This document shows, piece after piece, positions 16,633 through 25,358 of a DNA stretch of 64,000 bases. Below the pieces are notes generated by a model. The model saw only the letters and a list, made by a program, of their open reading frames with translations. It did no database searches and was not told the origin of the DNA. Source of the stretch: Clostridiales bacterium (GTDB taxonomy: Bacteria; Bacillota; Clostridia; Oscillospirales; Acutalibacteraceae); assembly GCA_019415945.1 (NCBI GenBank), contig DXYF01000001.1:1-64000 (forward strand), given 5' to 3'. A program made the translations under genes and the position numbers. Position 1 is the stretch's first letter. Each line of letters opens with the position of its first letter.

Positions 16633-16724
16633 TATAGAAAATTGCCGGAAAACGGTCGGGCAAAGAAGATTTGATAACATTAACCTGTCTGCTCGAACCC
16701 AGTGTCGAGGCACTCGACTTTTTT
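16633..16724 (+). repeat. 92-nt structured repeat, copy 1
   Basis: One of three near-identical copies. In reading order it has a conserved TATAGAAAA...TGCC..GAAAACGGT lead; a bulged stem GGT-CGGGCA.. / ..TGCTCG-A-ACC enclosing a small TTGAT/ATTAA hairpin; and a terminal GTCGAG-GCA-CTCGAC hairpin with six T that looks like an intrinsic terminator. It lies directly behind the lipoprotein terminator in the same orientation, and converges on rqcP with its end six bases from the rqcP stop. Function unknown; a small RNA or mobile repeat is possible. Confidence 0.8.
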
Positions 16725-16729
16725 ACGGA

Positions 16730-16972
16730 CTATAAAACAGCCTGATACATTGTATCGGCGTCCTCCTTGCGGACAACATCCTTTACCTCGGTTACTTTGA
16801 TTTTAACGGTTTTTGCACCGAGTGTAATTTCTATTATGTCGCCGACTTTGACATCGTAGGAAGCCCGTGCAGGCTTTCCGTTGACGCATACCTTGCCTGC
16901 GTCACACGCCTCGTTTGCTACCGTTCTGCGTTTTATAAGGCGTGACACCTTTAAATACTTATCAAGTCGCAT
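16730..16972 (-). CDS. rqcP: S4-domain ribosome quality-control factor RqcP
   Basis: RqcP (formerly YabO) binds 50S subunits obstructed by peptidyl-tRNA and helps RqcH add alanine tails. The 80-residue protein is almost entirely an S4 RNA-binding domain, with the family opening MRLDKYLKVSRLIKRRTVANEACDAG split over residues 1-26 and a VNGKPARASYDVKVGD turn. The start has AGGAG. It is the last gene of the yabM-mazG-hup-rqcP block, which is the conserved neighbourhood in Firmicutes. Its 3' end faces the repeat element. Confidence 0.9.
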   Translation of the reverse strand: MRLDKYLKVSRLIKRRTVANEACDAGKVCVNGKPARASYDVKVGDIIEITLGAKTVKIKVTEVKDVVRKEDADTMYQAVL

Positions 16973-17023
16973 ATTTTTCTCCTAATAAACTTACAATACT
17001 GACTTACAAACGAATAATATAAG

Positions 17024-17059
17024 AAAAGAGCCGTGTTGATAATCAACTTCGACTCTTTT
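17024..17059 (-). terminator. Terminator behind hup
   Basis: On the minus strand AAGAGTCG pairs with CGGCTCTT, with an inner GTTGA/TCAAC stem and T after it. It would make hup mostly monocistronic in its 3' direction, with rqcP expressed by read-through or separately. Confidence 0.7.
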
Positions 17060-17071
17060 AAGCAAATCAAA

Positions 17072-17347
17072 TTACTTGTTTACAATATCCTTGAAGCCTT
17101 TGCCTGCCTTAAATGCAGGAACCTTAGAAGCAGGGATTTCGATTGTGTTGCCTGTTCTTGGGTCACAACCTGTTCTTGCACTTCTCTGACGCTGCTCAAA
17201 AGTACCGAAGCCTGTGAGCTGAATCTTATCACCCTCAGCAACAGCCTTGATGATTGTGTCGATTGTAGCTGTCAATGCCTTTTCTGCATCCTTCTTTGAA
17301 AGTCCGCTCTGCTCTGCAATAGCAGCAATAAGTTCTGTCTTTTTCAT
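17072..17347 (-). CDS. hup: HU-family DNA-binding protein
   Basis: A 91-residue nucleoid protein that bends and compacts DNA as a dimer. The N-terminal MKKTELIAAIAEQSGLSKKD helices, the GFGTFEQRQRSARTGCDPRTGN arm entry (about 47-68) and the final PAFKAGKGFKDIVN helix are all standard. It lies 14 bp after mazG, with GGAGG before the ATG, and is followed by a terminator. Confidence 0.97.
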   Translation of the reverse strand: MKKTELIAAIAEQSGLSKKDAEKALTATIDTIIKAVAEGDKIQLTGFGTFEQRQRSARTGCDPRTGNTIEIPASKVPAFKAGKGFKDIVNK

Positions 17348-17361
17348 TTAAAAAACCTCCA

Positions 17362-18174
17362 TTAATAATTCTTGTTTAATATTTTAACTTCATCCCAAAG
17401 GGAGTCAAGTTCTTCAAGCGATGCGTTCTTCATATCTATGCCTCTTTGTGCAGCAAGAGCTTCAACCTTTGAAAAACGGTCTATAAACTTGTCGCAGGAA
17501 TCATACAGTGCATGCTCACTGTCAATTCCCAAAAACCTTGCTACATTAACGGCTGAAAAAAGAACATCTCCGAGCTCCTCACGCTGATTTTCGGCGTTGC
17601 CGCACTTAATTGCACTTTTAAGCTCTTCACATTCCTCCGAAAGCTTATCAAACGCACCGTCAACGCTGTCCCAGTCAAACCCTGCTTTGGCAGCCTTTTG
17701 CTGAACTTTGGCACTTCTCATAAGAGAAGGCAATGCTTTGGATACGCTGTTCATAGCCTGCGTCTGAGATTTTTGAGATTTGGTTTTCATTTTAATGGCA
17801 TCCCAATTTTTCAGAACCTGCTCTGTAGTATCTGCCTCTACACTGCCAAACACATGAGGATGACGAATTATCAGCTTCTTGCATATGCCGTCGCACACAT
17901 CCTGAATATTAAAGCTGTTTTTCTCGCTCTCAATTTCACTGTGCAAAGCCACCTGCAAAAGCACATCGCCAAGCTCCTCCTTGAGAAGCGAGGTATCGTC
18001 TGTATCAATAGCTTCAACGGCCTCATAGGTTTCCTCAATAAAATTAGAGCGAATGGACTTATGAGTTTGTTCTCTGTCCCACGGACAGCCGTTCGGCGAA
18101 CGCAGAATCTTTACTATTTCAATAAGATCGTCAAAATTATAGTTATCTTTCTCTTTAAAGTCCATTAAATACAA
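17362..18174 (-). CDS. mazG: Nucleoside triphosphate pyrophosphohydrolase MazG
   Basis: MazG hydrolyses (d)NTPs to monophosphates, cleansing non-canonical nucleotides. The 270-residue protein has two MazG domains. The first (about 15-115) contains CPWDREQTHKSI and the metal-binding EETYEAVEAID and EELGDVLLQV helices. The second (about 145-260) repeats the EE..ELKSAI and REELGDVLFSAVNVAR pattern. It lies in the conserved yabM-mazG-hup-rqcP order. Confidence 0.95.
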   Translation of the reverse strand: MYLMDFKEKDNYNFDDLIEIVKILRSPNGCPWDREQTHKSIRSNFIEETYEAVEAIDTDDTSLLKEELGDVLLQVALHSEIESEKNSFNIQDVCDGICKKLIIRHPHVFGSVEADTTEQVLKNWDAIKMKTKSQKSQTQAMNSVSKALPSLMRSAKVQQKAAKAGFDWDSVDGAFDKLSEECEELKSAIKCGNAENQREELGDVLFSAVNVARFLGIDSEHALYDSCDKFIDRFSKVEALAAQRGIDMKNASLEELDSLWDEVKILNKNY

Positions 18175-18255
18175 CTCCGATTATACACTAACAATATCAC
18201 AAAATCAAGCCTTTGGGCTAACTTTGCGGTAAAATCAGTAAATTTTGCAAAGGTC

Positions 18256-18276
18256 GGCAGGCAAAATCAGCCTGCC
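18256..18276 (-). terminator. Hairpin between the flippase gene and mazG
   Basis: GGCAGGC pairs with GCCTGCC, extended by an outer GCAAA/TTTGC stem. It lacks a long T run, so termination is uncertain. It could equally be a weak terminator of the flippase gene or an intercistronic structure. Confidence 0.35.
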
Positions 18277-18296
18277 GCAAGTTTGCTCTATATATT

Positions 18297-20108
18297 TTAT
18301 CCAATCAAATGCCATTTTTCAAGTGTTTTTGCAATTTTTTCTCCTTTTGGCAGGAATTTAATCTCATTTGCAGTAAACGCACGCATTAAAAGCAGTGCAA
18401 ATATATACACAATTACCGCACTTATTATCGCCAAAACCGTAGATAATCTTTGCGAAACAAGCCCTGACAGCATCATATTTACGAAAAACGCCGCTGCCGA
18501 ACTGAAAACCGCACCGATAAGCGGCTTTACCGTAGTTGAAAAGAAATTCGGCTTAACCTTTGAGTGCTTTACAAGCAAATACATTCCGATAACAAGTATT
18601 ACCGCATAGCTTACAAGCGAGCCTGTTGTCGCACCCTGGATATTGATTTCGGGAATACTTACAAACATCCAGGAGGTTGCGATTTTGATTAACATACACA
18701 GGGTGTAGAGCTTCATCGGAAGATTTACCTTGCCTATTCCCTGAAGCATACTGCAAACAGGAGTAACCGCCGCAGTAAAAATCGTCGTAATGCCCATTAA
18801 TGTGAGTACATTTCCGCCGATTTCGGATATTGCCGTGTCGGAATAGACAAATGACATTATCGGGTGTGCAAGCACACAAAGCCCGAACGACATGGGCAGA
18901 GTAAACATCATGGTCATTCTGATGACGGTTTCTATTGACTGTTTAAGCTCATCTTTGTTTCCTCTCGTCCACGCACTCGTCACATTAGGCATTGCACTTG
19001 AACCGAACACCTGTGTTACAGCCGTTACAAGCTGCATAAGAGTAAGAGCAGAGGAATAGCAGCCCCACAGCCTTGTGTGGATTGTCGGGGCGATACCCGT
19101 TGCCGCTTCACCGTAAAAGGCTTCATTAGGATAATACTGACTGTACTGAGAATAAAGCACATTGGGATTTGACTGAGCAAGATTTGAAAGGACATTCTGA
19201 ATGATTATCTGGTCAATAAGCGAACCGATACTCATAACAAACGCACCTGTCGCTATGGGCACGGCTGTTTTGCAGATAATGATGAATGTTTCTCTCTTTG
19301 CCCTGGAATGTACCGAATTTTTATAGTATTCATCGGGAATACCGTCGCCGATGATTTTGTATCTCAACAGCAAAAACACAAAAGAGGCAAAACTGCCTAA
19401 GGTAATTCCGCAGATTGCACCTGCGACGGAAAAAGCAAGTATTGTGTTTTGAGCCTCTGTTTCGGACGCAAAAGTAAGCCAGAGAAAGCTTCCCGTCTGC
19501 TCATATGAAGCGATACCGAAGCTCATCACAAGATACGCAATCACCGTACCGAGCAAAAGCTTTACAGCCGCCTCTATAATTTCCGAAACAGCAGTGGGAA
19601 CCATATTACGCTGTCCCTCAAAATATCCTCTGTATATCGTCACAAGACAGCCGAAAAGGACGGTTGGTGCAAGGCAGAGCATTGCATAAAGCGAATACGG
19701 CGATTTAATAAGCTGAACATACACAAAGCTTCCGCCCACCATAATTATTAACGAAACAATACCGACAATTATAAAAAACGGAACTGAAATTTTATGTATC
19801 AGTTTTACATCGTTGTAGCGTTTTTCTGCCATATTCTGTGAAACAAGCCTCGAAATAGCAATGGGCAGTCCACCTGTTGCGACAGTAAAAATTACAACAA
19901 AAATTTCAAATGCGTTGCTGTAAAGACCCATTCCCATCGAAGCAATATCTTCGCCGAACATCGAATAAATGTTGGTAAGAATAATTTTGTCGAGCAATCC
20001 GAACACCTTAACAATTATCATGCTCAGCGTCAAAATTGCTGCACCCTTCAGAAAAGTCTGCGACACATCCTTTTCGGAATTTGCAACGGCATTATATTTT
20101 TTAGACAA
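18297..20108 (-). CDS. SpoVB/YabM-like MOP-superfamily flippase
   Basis: A 603-residue membrane protein with about 14 hydrophobic segments, of the polysaccharide/oligosaccharidyl-lipid exporter group (MurJ, SpoVB, YabM). These flip lipid-linked precursors across the membrane. Signatures include the N-terminal GAAILTLSMIIVKVFGLLDK stretch and GLPIAISRLVSQN near residue 100. The gene next to mazG in Bacillus is yabM, which matches this context. It is longer than the usual 520-550 residues because of an inserted loop (about 325-355). The start is TTG with AAGGTGAT upstream. The substrate could be peptidoglycan precursor or surface glycan. Confidence 0.85.
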   Translation of the reverse strand: MSKKYNAVANSEKDVSQTFLKGAAILTLSMIIVKVFGLLDKIILTNIYSMFGEDIASMGMGLYSNAFEIFVVIFTVATGGLPIAISRLVSQNMAEKRYNDVKLIHKISVPFFIIVGIVSLIIMVGGSFVYVQLIKSPYSLYAMLCLAPTVLFGCLVTIYRGYFEGQRNMVPTAVSEIIEAAVKLLLGTVIAYLVMSFGIASYEQTGSFLWLTFASETEAQNTILAFSVAGAICGITLGSFASFVFLLLRYKIIGDGIPDEYYKNSVHSRAKRETFIIICKTAVPIATGAFVMSIGSLIDQIIIQNVLSNLAQSNPNVLYSQYSQYYPNEAFYGEAATGIAPTIHTRLWGCYSSALTLMQLVTAVTQVFGSSAMPNVTSAWTRGNKDELKQSIETVIRMTMMFTLPMSFGLCVLAHPIMSFVYSDTAISEIGGNVLTLMGITTIFTAAVTPVCSMLQGIGKVNLPMKLYTLCMLIKIATSWMFVSIPEINIQGATTGSLVSYAVILVIGMYLLVKHSKVKPNFFSTTVKPLIGAVFSSAAAFFVNMMLSGLVSQRLSTVLAIISAVIVYIFALLLMRAFTANEIKFLPKGEKIAKTLEKWHLIG

Positions 20109-20159
20109 ATTAAATCACCTTTTAAATTCAAAATCTTAGCAAAAAGCAATATCATATAT

Positions 20160-20186
20160 ACGGGCGACAAAAGCTGTGCCGCCCGT
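20160..20186 (-). terminator. Hairpin behind the zinc-ribbon gene
   Basis: On the minus strand CGGGCGGC pairs with GTCGCCCG (one G-U pair) around a 9-nt loop just after the stop codon. No uninterrupted T run follows, so confidence is modest. Confidence 0.4.
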
Positions 20187-20200
20187 AGTCATAGCCTGTT

Positions 20201-20599
20201 TTATATTTCGTTTTCAAAATCACCGATGTCGTCAAGCTTTGCACCGCAGATGTTGCAGTACACCGAGTTTTTCGGCACGCCTGCATCGCAGTTCGGGCAC
20301 TTTTTCTGATTTTTTGAAGAAGCAATGTGCTCGTTAATCGTATTAAGGCTGTCTTTTAATTCCGTGATTTCAGCAACGGCAGAGCTTATCTGCTCGGATA
20401 AATCAATGCCGTGAACCTGTGACTTATAGGTCAATGCACCGAGGTCACGAAGCTTTTTGTTGATTTCGCCCCTGATTTCAGCGGCAGAAATTTTGTATTT
20501 TGAAGAATCATAAACATCGGACGCCTTTTTTGATACAACCGAAGCCGCAGCCTTTGCGTTGACAACAACATCGTCAAAAATCTCGTCAAATTTTCCCAT
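20201..20599 (-). CDS. Zinc-ribbon domain protein, unknown function
   Basis: A 132-residue protein. Residues 1-95 are predicted mostly helical, with coiled-coil character around ISSAVAEITELKDSLNTI. Residues 100-121 form a zinc ribbon, CPNCDAGVPKNSVYCNICG, with four cysteines in CX2C...CX2C spacing. Such proteins are common in Clostridia and have no assigned role. It is transcribed alone, upstream of hemZ's stop on the opposite side of a perfect palindrome (20631-20654). Confidence 0.7.
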   Translation of the reverse strand: MGKFDEIFDDVVVNAKAAASVVSKKASDVYDSSKYKISAAEIRGEINKKLRDLGALTYKSQVHGIDLSEQISSAVAEITELKDSLNTINEHIASSKNQKKCPNCDAGVPKNSVYCNICGAKLDDIGDFENEI

Positions 20600-20630
20600 A
20601 ACAATACCGACCTTTCTTTGTTATAATTTT

Positions 20631-20654
20631 ATATTCTCGGATTACCGAGAATAT
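20631..20654. promoter_or_regulatory. 24-bp perfect palindrome
   Basis: ATATTCTCGG-ATTA-CCGAGAATAT overlaps the hemZ stop codon and lies just upstream of the zinc-ribbon gene. There is no T run, so it is not a convincing terminator. It may be an operator or a 3'-end hairpin. Confidence 0.4.
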
Positions 20655-22084
20655 TATTTGCCGTAAAATTCATAAATTGCAGACTTTCTTTCAATAAGCT
20701 CGTCAAATCTGTCAATGTATTCGTACGGATATTTAAAATTAAATATCCGCTTGAGATAATCTCTTTTATCGTCCTTAAGCTTTGTAACACCGCCCGAACC
20801 GCAGGCAAAAACAGTATGGGTTTCGTCCATTACATACACATTGTACAGACATTCATACCCCTTTTTTGACCAGCCGACATTTTCAAGGTTTCCCACCATT
20901 CTGCTCTGACGGTACAGATAATACGGTATATAATCATCATCAGTCAGGGCTTTGCCTGCGTACTCAAGCATCTGCCGTGCCGTTTCGGCGTCTTTTCTGT
21001 TCAGCGTAGTGCCGAGATGCGTAAGCGTTGACGCTCTTTTCATGCAGAGAGTATGAACGGTTATACATTCTGCCGACAAGGCTCTTAAAGCGTCGAGAGA
21101 ATTTTTAAAGCTTTCCGCCGTATCGGTAGGAAGCCCCGCAATAAGGTCTGCGTTAATATTGTCAAAACCGCACTTTCTTGCAAGCTCAAAAGCGTCAAAA
21201 AACTGTTGTGATGTGTGCTTCCTTCCGATTTCCTTTAAGACATCGTCATTTACGGTTTGCGGATTTATGCTGATTCTGTCAACTTTGTTTTCTTTGAGAG
21301 CAGTCAGCCGTTCAATGTCAACGGTGTCGGGACGCCCCGCCTCAACCGTAAACTCTCGGCAGCTTGACATATCAAAACTGCCCTTTACGGTCCTTATAAT
21401 CTTATCAAGCTGTTCGGCACTCAAGGTTGTGGGGGTTCCTCCGCCGAAATATACGGTTTCAAGCCTTAGTCCAAGCTTTGAAGCAATCTGTGCCGTGTGC
21501 TTTATTTCTTCGCAGAGAAGCTGAACATACGGCTCTATCAGTTTTTTTGCACGCTCGACAGACGACATTACGAAAGAGCAATAACTGCACCGTGACGGGC
21601 AAAAAGGTATTCCCACATAGAGGCTGAAAGAGTTGTCTTTTGACAAATCAAGTATTTTCTTTTCGTTAATTTCGGTCGTTTTTGCAAGCCTGAGCTTTTC
21701 TTCGGAAACATAAAAATCGTTTAAGAATTTATCACACGCACCCTTTTCCCCAAGCTCCTGCTCCAAACGCCTCAAAAGCTTGACGGGCCGCACTCCCGTT
21801 AAAACGCCCCACGGCTGGGAATATCCGCAGTACTCGCTTAAAAGCCCGTAAAGAAGCTGAGCCGTTACAAGCTCGTTGTCAATTGCGGTATCTGCCACAG
21901 CTTTCTTTTTATAACCGTTTATGTCAACCTCCACGGTTATTTTATCAGATAAACCTGTATAAATATAAGGTGATTGTGTCGATTTAAACTCTTTGAAAAC
22001 ATTGATTTTTTCATTCGGGAAAAACAGTCTTGTTAAATTTTCAAGTTCAAACCAATAGTTATGATTTTTTACATATAAATTCAT
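20654..22084 (-). CDS. hemZ: Radical SAM coproporphyrinogen III oxidase-like protein HemZ
   Basis: A 476-residue radical SAM enzyme of the HemZ group (oxygen-independent coproporphyrinogen dehydrogenase-like). The 4Fe-4S motif is CPSRCSYC (C162, C166, C169). GGGTPTTL, the glycine-rich SAM-binding segment, follows near residue 215. An N-terminal extension with GVRPVKLLRRLEQ is characteristic of HemZ rather than HemN/HemW. The true substrate in anaerobes is uncertain. It is the last gene of the recJ-rel-dtd-MBL-hemZ run, one base after the metallohydrolase gene. Confidence 0.88.
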   Translation of the reverse strand: MNLYVKNHNYWFELENLTRLFFPNEKINVFKEFKSTQSPYIYTGLSDKITVEVDINGYKKKAVADTAIDNELVTAQLLYGLLSEYCGYSQPWGVLTGVRPVKLLRRLEQELGEKGACDKFLNDFYVSEEKLRLAKTTEINEKKILDLSKDNSFSLYVGIPFCPSRCSYCSFVMSSVERAKKLIEPYVQLLCEEIKHTAQIASKLGLRLETVYFGGGTPTTLSAEQLDKIIRTVKGSFDMSSCREFTVEAGRPDTVDIERLTALKENKVDRISINPQTVNDDVLKEIGRKHTSQQFFDAFELARKCGFDNINADLIAGLPTDTAESFKNSLDALRALSAECITVHTLCMKRASTLTHLGTTLNRKDAETARQMLEYAGKALTDDDYIPYYLYRQSRMVGNLENVGWSKKGYECLYNVYVMDETHTVFACGSGGVTKLKDDKRDYLKRIFNFKYPYEYIDRFDELIERKSAIYEFYGK

Positions 22085-22085
22085 A

Positions 22086-22712
22086 TTACAGTTCTCTCAT
22101 AAGAGGATTATATTTTCTTTCATGTTCAAGCGATGAAACGGGGCCGTGACCCGGAATTACGGTATAATCTCCGTCAATATTTTTAATCTTTGAAAGCGAT
22201 TTTATCATATCGCCGTCGCTGCCCGTGGGCAAATCGGTTCTTCCGTAGGATTCACAAAAAAGAGTATCGCCGCTGATTATTGTCTTATCAAATATATAGC
22301 AGCCGCTGCCGCTCGTATGACCGGGCGTTAAAATATAGCGGATTTCGGTATTGCCGAGCATAAAAGTTTCGTTATCTTTAAGCAAAATATCTGCCGAAAA
22401 CTGAGGTATTTTTATTCCGTGATAGAAGCTCAGATTAAGCGACGCATCGGAGAGAAATGGATTTTCCTTTTCGCCGATTACTGTTTTTGCACCGTATTTA
22501 TCGGCAAGCTGCTTTGCGTAGGTTATATGGTCGTAGTGACCGTGAGTAAGCATTACATACTCAAGCTTTGCCCCGTCCTTTTCAATTTGGGAAATCAATT
22601 CCTCTGACTTATCTCCCGGGTCAACAACGGCGGCTTTGCCTGTTGCTTCATCGACAAGATAACAGCAATTTGTCAAAAGCTCTGTTACATTATATATCTT
22701 TACTTGCGTCAT
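22086..22712 (-). CDS. MBL-fold metallohydrolase (glyoxalase II-like)
   Basis: A 208-residue metallo-beta-lactamase fold hydrolase of the YqgX/GloB-like group. The metal site motif THGHYDH (H57, H59, D61, H62), H131 in TPGHTSGS, D150 and H194 in IPGHGP are all present, for two metal ions. The likely reaction is thioester or ester hydrolysis, with substrate unknown. It overlaps the 3' end of dtd by four bases and precedes hemZ by one base, so the three are co-translated. Confidence 0.85.
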   Translation of the reverse strand: MTQVKIYNVTELLTNCCYLVDEATGKAAVVDPGDKSEELISQIEKDGAKLEYVMLTHGHYDHITYAKQLADKYGAKTVIGEKENPFLSDASLNLSFYHGIKIPQFSADILLKDNETFMLGNTEIRYILTPGHTSGSGCYIFDKTIISGDTLFCESYGRTDLPTGSDGDMIKSLSKIKNIDGDYTVIPGHGPVSSLEHERKYNPLMREL

Positions 22713-23164
22713 TTTTTCAAATCCTTTGAATTTATTTCGATGGTAACGGGACCGTCATTTACAAGATGCACCTGCATATCCGCACCGAAAACTCCCTTTT
22801 CGACACGTTCGACTCCGTTATCGTGCATTTTATCGCAAAAATACTCGTACAGCGGTTTCGCCGTTTCCGGGCGGGCAGCCCCGATAAAGCTCGGTCTTCG
22901 TCCGTGAGAACAGTCCGCACACAATGTAAAATTTGATATTACAAGCACGGCTCCGCCTACATCGGAGAGAGAAAGGTTCATTTTATCATTTTCATCGGTA
23001 AAAATACGAAGTGATGAAATTTTTGAGGCTAAAACATCTGCGTCCCTCTTTTCATCTCCGTTTTCAACGCCGAGAAGTATTAAAAATCCATTTTCTATCT
23101 GCCCCGCGGTTTCGTTTTCAATATCCACTCTTGCGTTTGCGACCCTCTGTAAAATTGCCTTCAT
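22709..23164 (-). CDS. dtd: D-aminoacyl-tRNA deacylase
   Basis: Dtd removes D-amino acids (and glycine from tRNA-Ala) from mischarged tRNA. At 151 residues it is standard length. The active-site motif SNFTLCADCSHGRRPSF (residues 77-93) and the NDGPVTIEI cross-subunit Gly-Pro motif near the C-terminus are present. It is one base downstream of rel, the classic rel-dtd order of Firmicutes. Confidence 0.95.
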   Translation of the reverse strand: MKAILQRVANARVDIENETAGQIENGFLILLGVENGDEKRDADVLASKISSLRIFTDENDKMNLSLSDVGGAVLVISNFTLCADCSHGRRPSFIGAARPETAKPLYEYFCDKMHDNGVERVEKGVFGADMQVHLVNDGPVTIEINSKDLKK

Positions 23165-23165
23165 A

Positions 23166-25358
23166 TTACAACCTCTTGATTTCTTCTATTCCGTTTATAT
23201 CGGAAAGCTTTGAAATTACGCCACGCAGGTGATTGCGTCCCATAACATCTATAGTTGCGGTAACAACAGCCTTGCCCTCTTTGAGCTCTCTTGAATTGAG
23301 AGAATGAATGAAAATATGCATATTCGACAGCTTAATCGTAACATCGGCAAGCAGTCCCGTTCTGTCCGTGGCAGTAATTTGAAGAGTGCTTCGAAACACC
23401 TCTCCTACTTCGTCCTCCCAGTAGCAGCTCACCCAACGCTCAGGCTCCTCACATGCGGAAATATCCTTTGGCACATTGGTGCAGCTTCTCTTGTGAATGG
23501 ACACGCCGTAACCTCTTGTGATGTAACCTATAATATCATCGCCCGGAAGCGGATTGCAGCAGTTTGAAAACTTGACAAGCACATCGTCGGTGCCCTCGAT
23601 TACGACGCCCGATTTTGCCTTGTTACGCTTTACGGGAGCCTGCTGTACGGGCACTTCTTCAATTTCAACGGTGTATGCCTTTTGATATTCCTCTTTCAGC
23701 CTTGGCATTATTTTCCAAAGCTGGATTCCGCCGTATCCTACGGCAGCGTAAAAATCATCAAGCGTATTGTACTGCTTTTTTATCATAAGCTTTTTGAGGA
23801 ATTCTTCGTATTCATCCTCATTGAGGTTAATGCCGTGGCGTTTAAATTCTCGCTCAAGCATCTGCTTGCCCTCGACAATGTTCTCGTCACGCTTTTCGTT
23901 TTTGTACCATTGTCTGATTTTTGACTTTGCCGAAGCAGTTTTGCAGATGTCAATCCATGACTTGTTCGGGTGCTCTTCCTTTTGCGTGATTATCTCGCAA
24001 ATTTCGCCCGTCTTGAGCTTATAGTCAATGGGAATTATTTTGCCGTTGACTTTGGCACCTACCATTCTGTGTCCTACCTGAGTGTGGATAATGTAGGCAA
24101 GGTCGATGGGAGTTGAGCCTCGCGGAAGATTTATAACATCACCCTTGGGAGTAAATACATACACATCGTTTTCTTCAAAATCGTTGCGTATGTTCTTTGC
24201 AATGTCGGTTGCGTCCTCAGTTTCAAGCTGATCAAGAATCATCTTCTTTACACGCTGAATGTTCTGGCTGAGCTTATCCTCCTTGTTTTTGCCGTTCATT
24301 CCGAGCTTATACTTCCAATGAGCCGCAATTCCGTACTCGGCAGTATAGTGCATTTCCCATGTTCTTATCTGAACCTCAAAAGGAATTGCCTTGTTGTCAA
24401 GCACGGTGGTGTGGAGGGACTGGTACATATTAGGCTTTGGCATAGATATATAGTCCTTAAACCTATTGGGTATCGGCTTGAAAATATCGTGTACAACACC
24501 GAGCACATTGTAACAGTCGGGCACCGTATCAACTATTACACGCACGGCAAAAACATCGAATATCTGGTCGATAGTCTTGCCCTGCATAAAGGTTTTTCTG
24601 TAAATGCTGTTGATACTTTTTACTCTTCCGCTTATATATACATTTTTGATTATAGATTTTGTCTTTTCAAGAATTTGTTCTTTGATAGATTCAATAAATT
24701 TATCTCTGCCCTCTTCGTTCATAAGCAGAGCGTCTTCGATTTCCTTGTATCCGATGGGATCAAGGTACTGAAGCGAACGGTCCTCAAGCTCATCTTTAAC
24801 GGTTTTGATACCCAAACGGTGAGCAATGGGGGCAAAAACCTGCATATTTTCAAGTGATTTATCCCTGCGTTTCTGTTCGGGCATACAATCCATTGTACGC
24901 ATATTATGCAGTCTGTCCGCAAGCTTTATGATAATTACCCTTATATCGTCAGCCATTGCGATCAGCATTTTTCTGATGTTTTCAGCCTGCTGCTGTTCTC
25001 TTGTAGAATAGGGAATTTTTGAAATTTTGGTTACACCGTCAATAAGCTTTGCGACATCTTTGCCGAATCCTTTGACGATTTCGTCAAGCATTACGGGAGT
25101 GTCCTCGACAACATCATGCAGCAAAGCACCGCAGATTGATTCCGTATCCATGCCAAGCTCGGCAAGAATACAAGCAACCGATGTGGGGTGAAGTATATAC
25201 GGTATTCCCGAAACCCTGCGTTGGTCACCGTGAGATTCTTCGGCAAGCTTATATGCCTTTGTAATTAATTCCATATCATAGGAATTTCCGGAATGTTCCA
25301 ATATTTTTTTCAGCTCTGAAAAATCCTGATAATGAGCAATATTTGAATACTTACTCAC
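23166..25358 (-). CDS. relA: Bifunctional (p)ppGpp synthetase/hydrolase Rel
   Basis: Rel makes and degrades the alarmone (p)ppGpp. In order it has the HD hydrolase domain (HDVVEDT near residue 82), the synthetase domain (RVIVDTVPDCYNVLG and YQSLHTTV near 265-320), TGS (about 385-445), helical, and C-terminal ACT domains. The GTG at 25358 is the best start: AGGAG lies seven bases upstream and the protein begins MSKYSNIAH; an ATG 15 bases earlier has no ribosome binding site. It overlaps the recJ stop by eight bases. Its 730 residues are a normal length. Confidence 0.96.
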   Translation of the reverse strand: MSKYSNIAHYQDFSELKKILEHSGNSYDMELITKAYKLAEESHGDQRRVSGIPYILHPTSVACILAELGMDTESICGALLHDVVEDTPVMLDEIVKGFGKDVAKLIDGVTKISKIPYSTREQQQAENIRKMLIAMADDIRVIIIKLADRLHNMRTMDCMPEQKRRDKSLENMQVFAPIAHRLGIKTVKDELEDRSLQYLDPIGYKEIEDALLMNEEGRDKFIESIKEQILEKTKSIIKNVYISGRVKSINSIYRKTFMQGKTIDQIFDVFAVRVIVDTVPDCYNVLGVVHDIFKPIPNRFKDYISMPKPNMYQSLHTTVLDNKAIPFEVQIRTWEMHYTAEYGIAAHWKYKLGMNGKNKEDKLSQNIQRVKKMILDQLETEDATDIAKNIRNDFEENDVYVFTPKGDVINLPRGSTPIDLAYIIHTQVGHRMVGAKVNGKIIPIDYKLKTGEICEIITQKEEHPNKSWIDICKTASAKSKIRQWYKNEKRDENIVEGKQMLEREFKRHGINLNEDEYEEFLKKLMIKKQYNTLDDFYAAVGYGGIQLWKIMPRLKEEYQKAYTVEIEEVPVQQAPVKRNKAKSGVVIEGTDDVLVKFSNCCNPLPGDDIIGYITRGYGVSIHKRSCTNVPKDISACEEPERWVSCYWEDEVGEVFRSTLQITATDRTGLLADVTIKLSNMHIFIHSLNSRELKEGKAVVTATIDVMGRNHLRGVISKLSDINGIEEIKRL

